A DNA stretch of 64,000 nt from Aureispira sp963837355. GTDB lineage: Bacteria; Bacteroidota; Bacteroidia; Chitinophagales; Saprospiraceae. Below the pieces are notes generated by a model. The model had not been told where the DNA came from. It ran no database searches and saw nothing but the letters and a program-made list of their open reading frames with translations. Both the position numbers and the translations under genes were made by a program. The stretch is from the NCBI GenBank assembly GCA_963837355.1, contig CAWIMY010000001.1, positions 62,001 through 126,000 on the forward strand, in the 5' to 3' direction. Shown piece by piece: positions 61,786-64,000 of this stretch. Each line of letters opens with the position of its first letter. The first letter of the stretch is position 1.

Positions 61786-62880
61786 ATGTCAACGAATACA
61801 AGTTCACCAATACCTATCAAAGATAGCCGCTTTTTAGCAAAGCAACTTCATCGACGTCGATTTTTTATCGGCTTGGCGCGCGTGATTTTGGTACTGGCCC
61901 TGCTAGGGGTTTTGTATTATCAATTGTTTGAACAACGCGAGGTCACCTTGAGCGAATTGTATGCTTTGTTTTTGGGGCGGTTGTCGGAGGAGCGTCTACC
62001 TATTCTAATGGCTATCGTTGCCCTAATGCCGCTAAATTGGTTGATTGAAACTAAAAAATGGGTAGAGCTTTTGCGCCCTATTCAGCAGTTGCGGGTGTTT
62101 GAGGCACTGCGTGTGGTGCTGATTGGATTGACAGGTTCTTTGTTTACACCCAATCGAATCGGGGAGTATGGCGGGCGGTTGTTATTATTAGAACCTAAGA
62201 AGCGGTATCAAGCCGTATACGCTACCTTGTTAGGAGCTTGTAGCCAATGGATCGTATTGATCTTATTGGGTTGGTGGGCGTTGCTATTGGCGTTTTATCA
62301 GAAGTGGTTGCCCCTGCCGAGCATCTTATTTTGGGGCTTGTTGTTGTTGGGAAGTATAGGTTCTGCCGTGTTGTTGTTGGCTTATTTTAATTTACAACAC
62401 TTATTGCGTTGGGTGGCAACGTGGAAATGGGCGGTTCGTTGGACGGCACCCTTGAAAAATACGCCCTTTTCTTATTACGCTGCCTCCTTGCTTTGGAAAG
62501 CCCTCGGTTATGCCTTGTTGCGCTCTTTAACGTATTCTATACAATATGTGGGCTTGCTTTATTTCTTTGGTTATGAAAGCAGTCTTTTCGTTATGCTGAC
62601 AGGCGTTTTAATTGTTTATTTATTACAAACAGGTATTCCCTTGCCTCCCTCTACAGGCTTATTAGCCAGAGGCAATATTGCCTTGTTTATCTTTGGAAGC
62701 TTACAGGATAGTGCTTTGAGCAGCAGTATTTTAGCAGCTACTTTTAGCCTGTGGCTGCTCAATGTGATTTTGCCAGCCCTTTGGGGAGCTTGGTTGGTAA
62801 TGCGTCTAGAGCATGGCGGGTTGCCAAAAGGCGTAAAAAGCCTAAAGAATAAGTCCAAAACTTCTGTGGATGTTGCCTAA
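61786..62880 (+). CDS. Flippase-like / lysylphosphatidylglycerol-synthase-type membrane protein
   Basis: A 364-residue polytopic membrane protein of the LPG_synthase_TM / UPF0104 family. It has seven or eight membrane helices and, in the second loop, FTPNRIGEYGGR, which is the family's TPgRxGE-type motif. In known members this region moves lipid or lipid-linked sugars across the membrane. It lacks the aminoacyltransferase domain of MprF, so it is more likely a flippase or regulatory protein. An arginine/lysine-rich start precedes the first helix, and a lysine-rich tail ends it. The next gene begins 66 bases on. Confidence 0.8.
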   Translation: MSTNTSSPIPIKDSRFLAKQLHRRRFFIGLARVILVLALLGVLYYQLFEQREVTLSELYALFLGRLSEERLPILMAIVALMPLNWLIETKKWVELLRPIQQLRVFEALRVVLIGLTGSLFTPNRIGEYGGRLLLLEPKKRYQAVYATLLGACSQWIVLILLGWWALLLAFYQKWLPLPSILFWGLLLLGSIGSAVLLLAYFNLQHLLRWVATWKWAVRWTAPLKNTPFSYYAASLLWKALGYALLRSLTYSIQYVGLLYFFGYESSLFVMLTGVLIVYLLQTGIPLPPSTGLLARGNIALFIFGSLQDSALSSSILAATFSLWLLNVILPALWGAWLVMRLEHGGLPKGVKSLKNKSKTSVDVA

Positions 62881-62946
62881 GAAATTCTTATATTCCACAG
62901 AAATAATCCCTTCCTTTTACTATTGACTACAGCAACTACTTAGAAT

Positions 62947-64000
62947 ATGATAATCGAGCAACTTAAAATAAAAAACTACAAAGTATTTGAAGATGCCACG
63001 GTACAAGGTTTGAGAGGTTTTAATGTCTTTATTGGAGCCAACGGAAGTGGTAAAAGCACCTTGTTGGATGTCTTGGACTTTTTGCGAGATGCCTTAAAAA
63101 ATAATGTAACTACGGCAGTGAATAGACGAGGGGGCTTCGATCAGTTGGTACACCAACAAAAAACAGGAGAAGCCATTGCGATAGACGTTTACCTAAGTCT
63201 GCCCCAAACAACTACCCGTGCTTACGACCAGCTTATTTATGCCATCGAAATCATAAAAGATGGGGAGGAAATTGTTGTGCAACGCGAGTTGCTAAAGCGT
63301 TATTCGACACTGATGGCAGATGACCGCATTTTATTAGAGGTCAAGGATGGCTACGGCAATGTTGCGAATAAGAAGAATGGGCAAATTGAGACGATTTTGT
63401 TTGAGCTAGAACAACGCGACCAATTGTGTATTGGAATTGTGGGGCAGGTGCAAGGATACCCCGCTATTAATCGGCTACGCCAGCTGCTTAGTGAAGGCTA
63501 TTTATTTAATGAGCAACAGTTTGGGCAAGCGCTTGCTCGAGTAGACAATCCGTTGGCGCAATTGACCAAAGATATTCATAAGTACCACCCTGCTGTTTTC
63601 GAGCAAATTCTAGAGAAACTCACCCATCTGTTGCCCCACATCGGAAAAGTGGAAGCCCTAGAAACCGAGGATGATCGCTTGTTGTTAAAATTTAAGGAGG
63701 GGTATCCCAAAAATCCCTTTTTGGTTGGTGCCCTGTCCGAAGGAACTTTGCGTGTGCTGGTGTATTTAGTCTTGCTGCACAATCCCCATCCCCATCCTAC
63801 TTTAGCCATAGAAACGCCCGAACAGTATTTGCACTCGGACTTATTAGCGACTTTGGTCGAAGAATTACGCGGCTATGCCGCCCGTGGCGGGCAGCTTTTT
63901 GTCACCACCCATTCGCCTGATTTGGTGAGTGCCTTGCAGTTGTCGGAATTGTTCGGACTGCGCCAAGAGGAGGGAAAGGCCGCGATTTATGCCATCAAAG
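62947..64000 (+). CDS. AAA family ATPase, OLD/RecF-like (3' end outside window)
   Basis: The frame opens at ATG 62947 and has no stop to the end of the window, 351 codons. It starts IIEQLKIKNYKVFEDATV and then FIGANGSGKSTLLD (Walker A near residue 27-34), the head of SMC-like AAA_21 ATPases. Later LSEGTLRVLVYL is the ABC signature, LAIETPEQYLH the Walker B region, and FVTTHSPDLVSAL the switch His. In this family C-terminal nuclease (TOPRIM) domains occur, as in OLD; whether one follows lies outside. Many such genes serve defence or DNA repair. Confidence 0.85.
   Translation, partial: MIIEQLKIKNYKVFEDATVQGLRGFNVFIGANGSGKSTLLDVLDFLRDALKNNVTTAVNRRGGFDQLVHQQKTGEAIAIDVYLSLPQTTTRAYDQLIYAIEIIKDGEEIVVQRELLKRYSTLMADDRILLEVKDGYGNVANKKNGQIETILFELEQRDQLCIGIVGQVQGYPAINRLRQLLSEGYLFNEQQFGQALARVDNPLAQLTKDIHKYHPAVFEQILEKLTHLLPHIGKVEALETEDDRLLLKFKEGYPKNPFLVGALSEGTLRVLVYLVLLHNPHPHPTLAIETPEQYLHSDLLATLVEELRGYAARGGQLFVTTHSPDLVSALQLSELFGLRQEEGKAAIYAIK

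Overview
The window reads as chromosomal DNA of a Bacteroidota bacterium, most plausibly a marine Saprospiria relative (Saprospira/Aureispira type; the genus is inference). Supporting signs are a type IX secretion (T9SS) sorting tail, a PorE-like lipoprotein, a hybrid two-component regulator of the Bacteroidota type, DUF4836, DUF4476 and DUF937 proteins, few Shine-Dalgarno sequences, and several promoters of the TTG-N19-21-TAnnTTTG type.

Layout. 1-7.7 kb: housekeeping and envelope genes (tail of a DUF2723 membrane protein, LuxC-type acyl-CoA reductase, pterin synthase, L,D-transpeptidase lipoprotein, DUF4476 and DUF937 proteins, glutamate-cysteine-ligase-like protein with CBS domains). 8.1-19.8 kb: an AT-rich defence island. 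20-25 kb: PorE-like OmpA protein, DUF58 protein and a frameshifted DUF4836 gene. 25.5-31.4 kb: sugar oxidoreductase, glycosyltransferases and a methyltransferase. 31.6-36.5 kb: rpmE2, a 5'-nucleotidase-like phosphoesterase, dnaA, a Dph6-like protein and a T9SS cargo protein. 36.5-37.3 kb: hairpin-rich noncoding DNA. 37.7-40.4 kb: pnp and rpsO. 40.6-49 kb: membrane and secreted proteins, tRNA-Cys, a voltage-gated channel, a TerB-like protein, a deacetylase-like protein, efp and accBC. 49.2-53.3 kb: the hybrid two-component regulator. 53.2-58.3 kb: a decaying accessory stretch with a glycosyltransferase remnant, three tandem paralogues in different states of decay, fcl with a gmd-like remnant, an HNH gene and an inverted-repeat element. 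58.3-64 kb: dnaB with an intein, ruvC, a flippase-like membrane protein and an AAA ATPase that runs off the end.

The most interesting unit is the island at 8142-19814. A rightward trio (DUF4007, P-loop ATPase, PAPS-reductase-like PP-loop protein) matches SspB-SspC-SspD of DNA phosphorothioation. Facing it, a leftward operon starts with an SspE-like DUF262/DUF1524 nuclease. That operon continues with three genes I cannot assign to any named system: a protein with two GHKL ATPase domains (split by a frameshift into two reading frames), a receiver-domain protein with no DNA-binding domain, and an unknown 261-residue protein. The reading offered is that SspBCD marks the DNA, SspE attacks unmarked DNA, and the two-component-like trio is either an added sensing layer or a separate defence module lodged between the two halves. 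No cysteine desulfurase (SspA) gene is in the window, so sulfur would have to come from elsewhere.

Two otherwise good genes carry single-base frameshifts (about 16415 and 24647). They could be real mutations or assembly errors, which should be kept in mind throughout.
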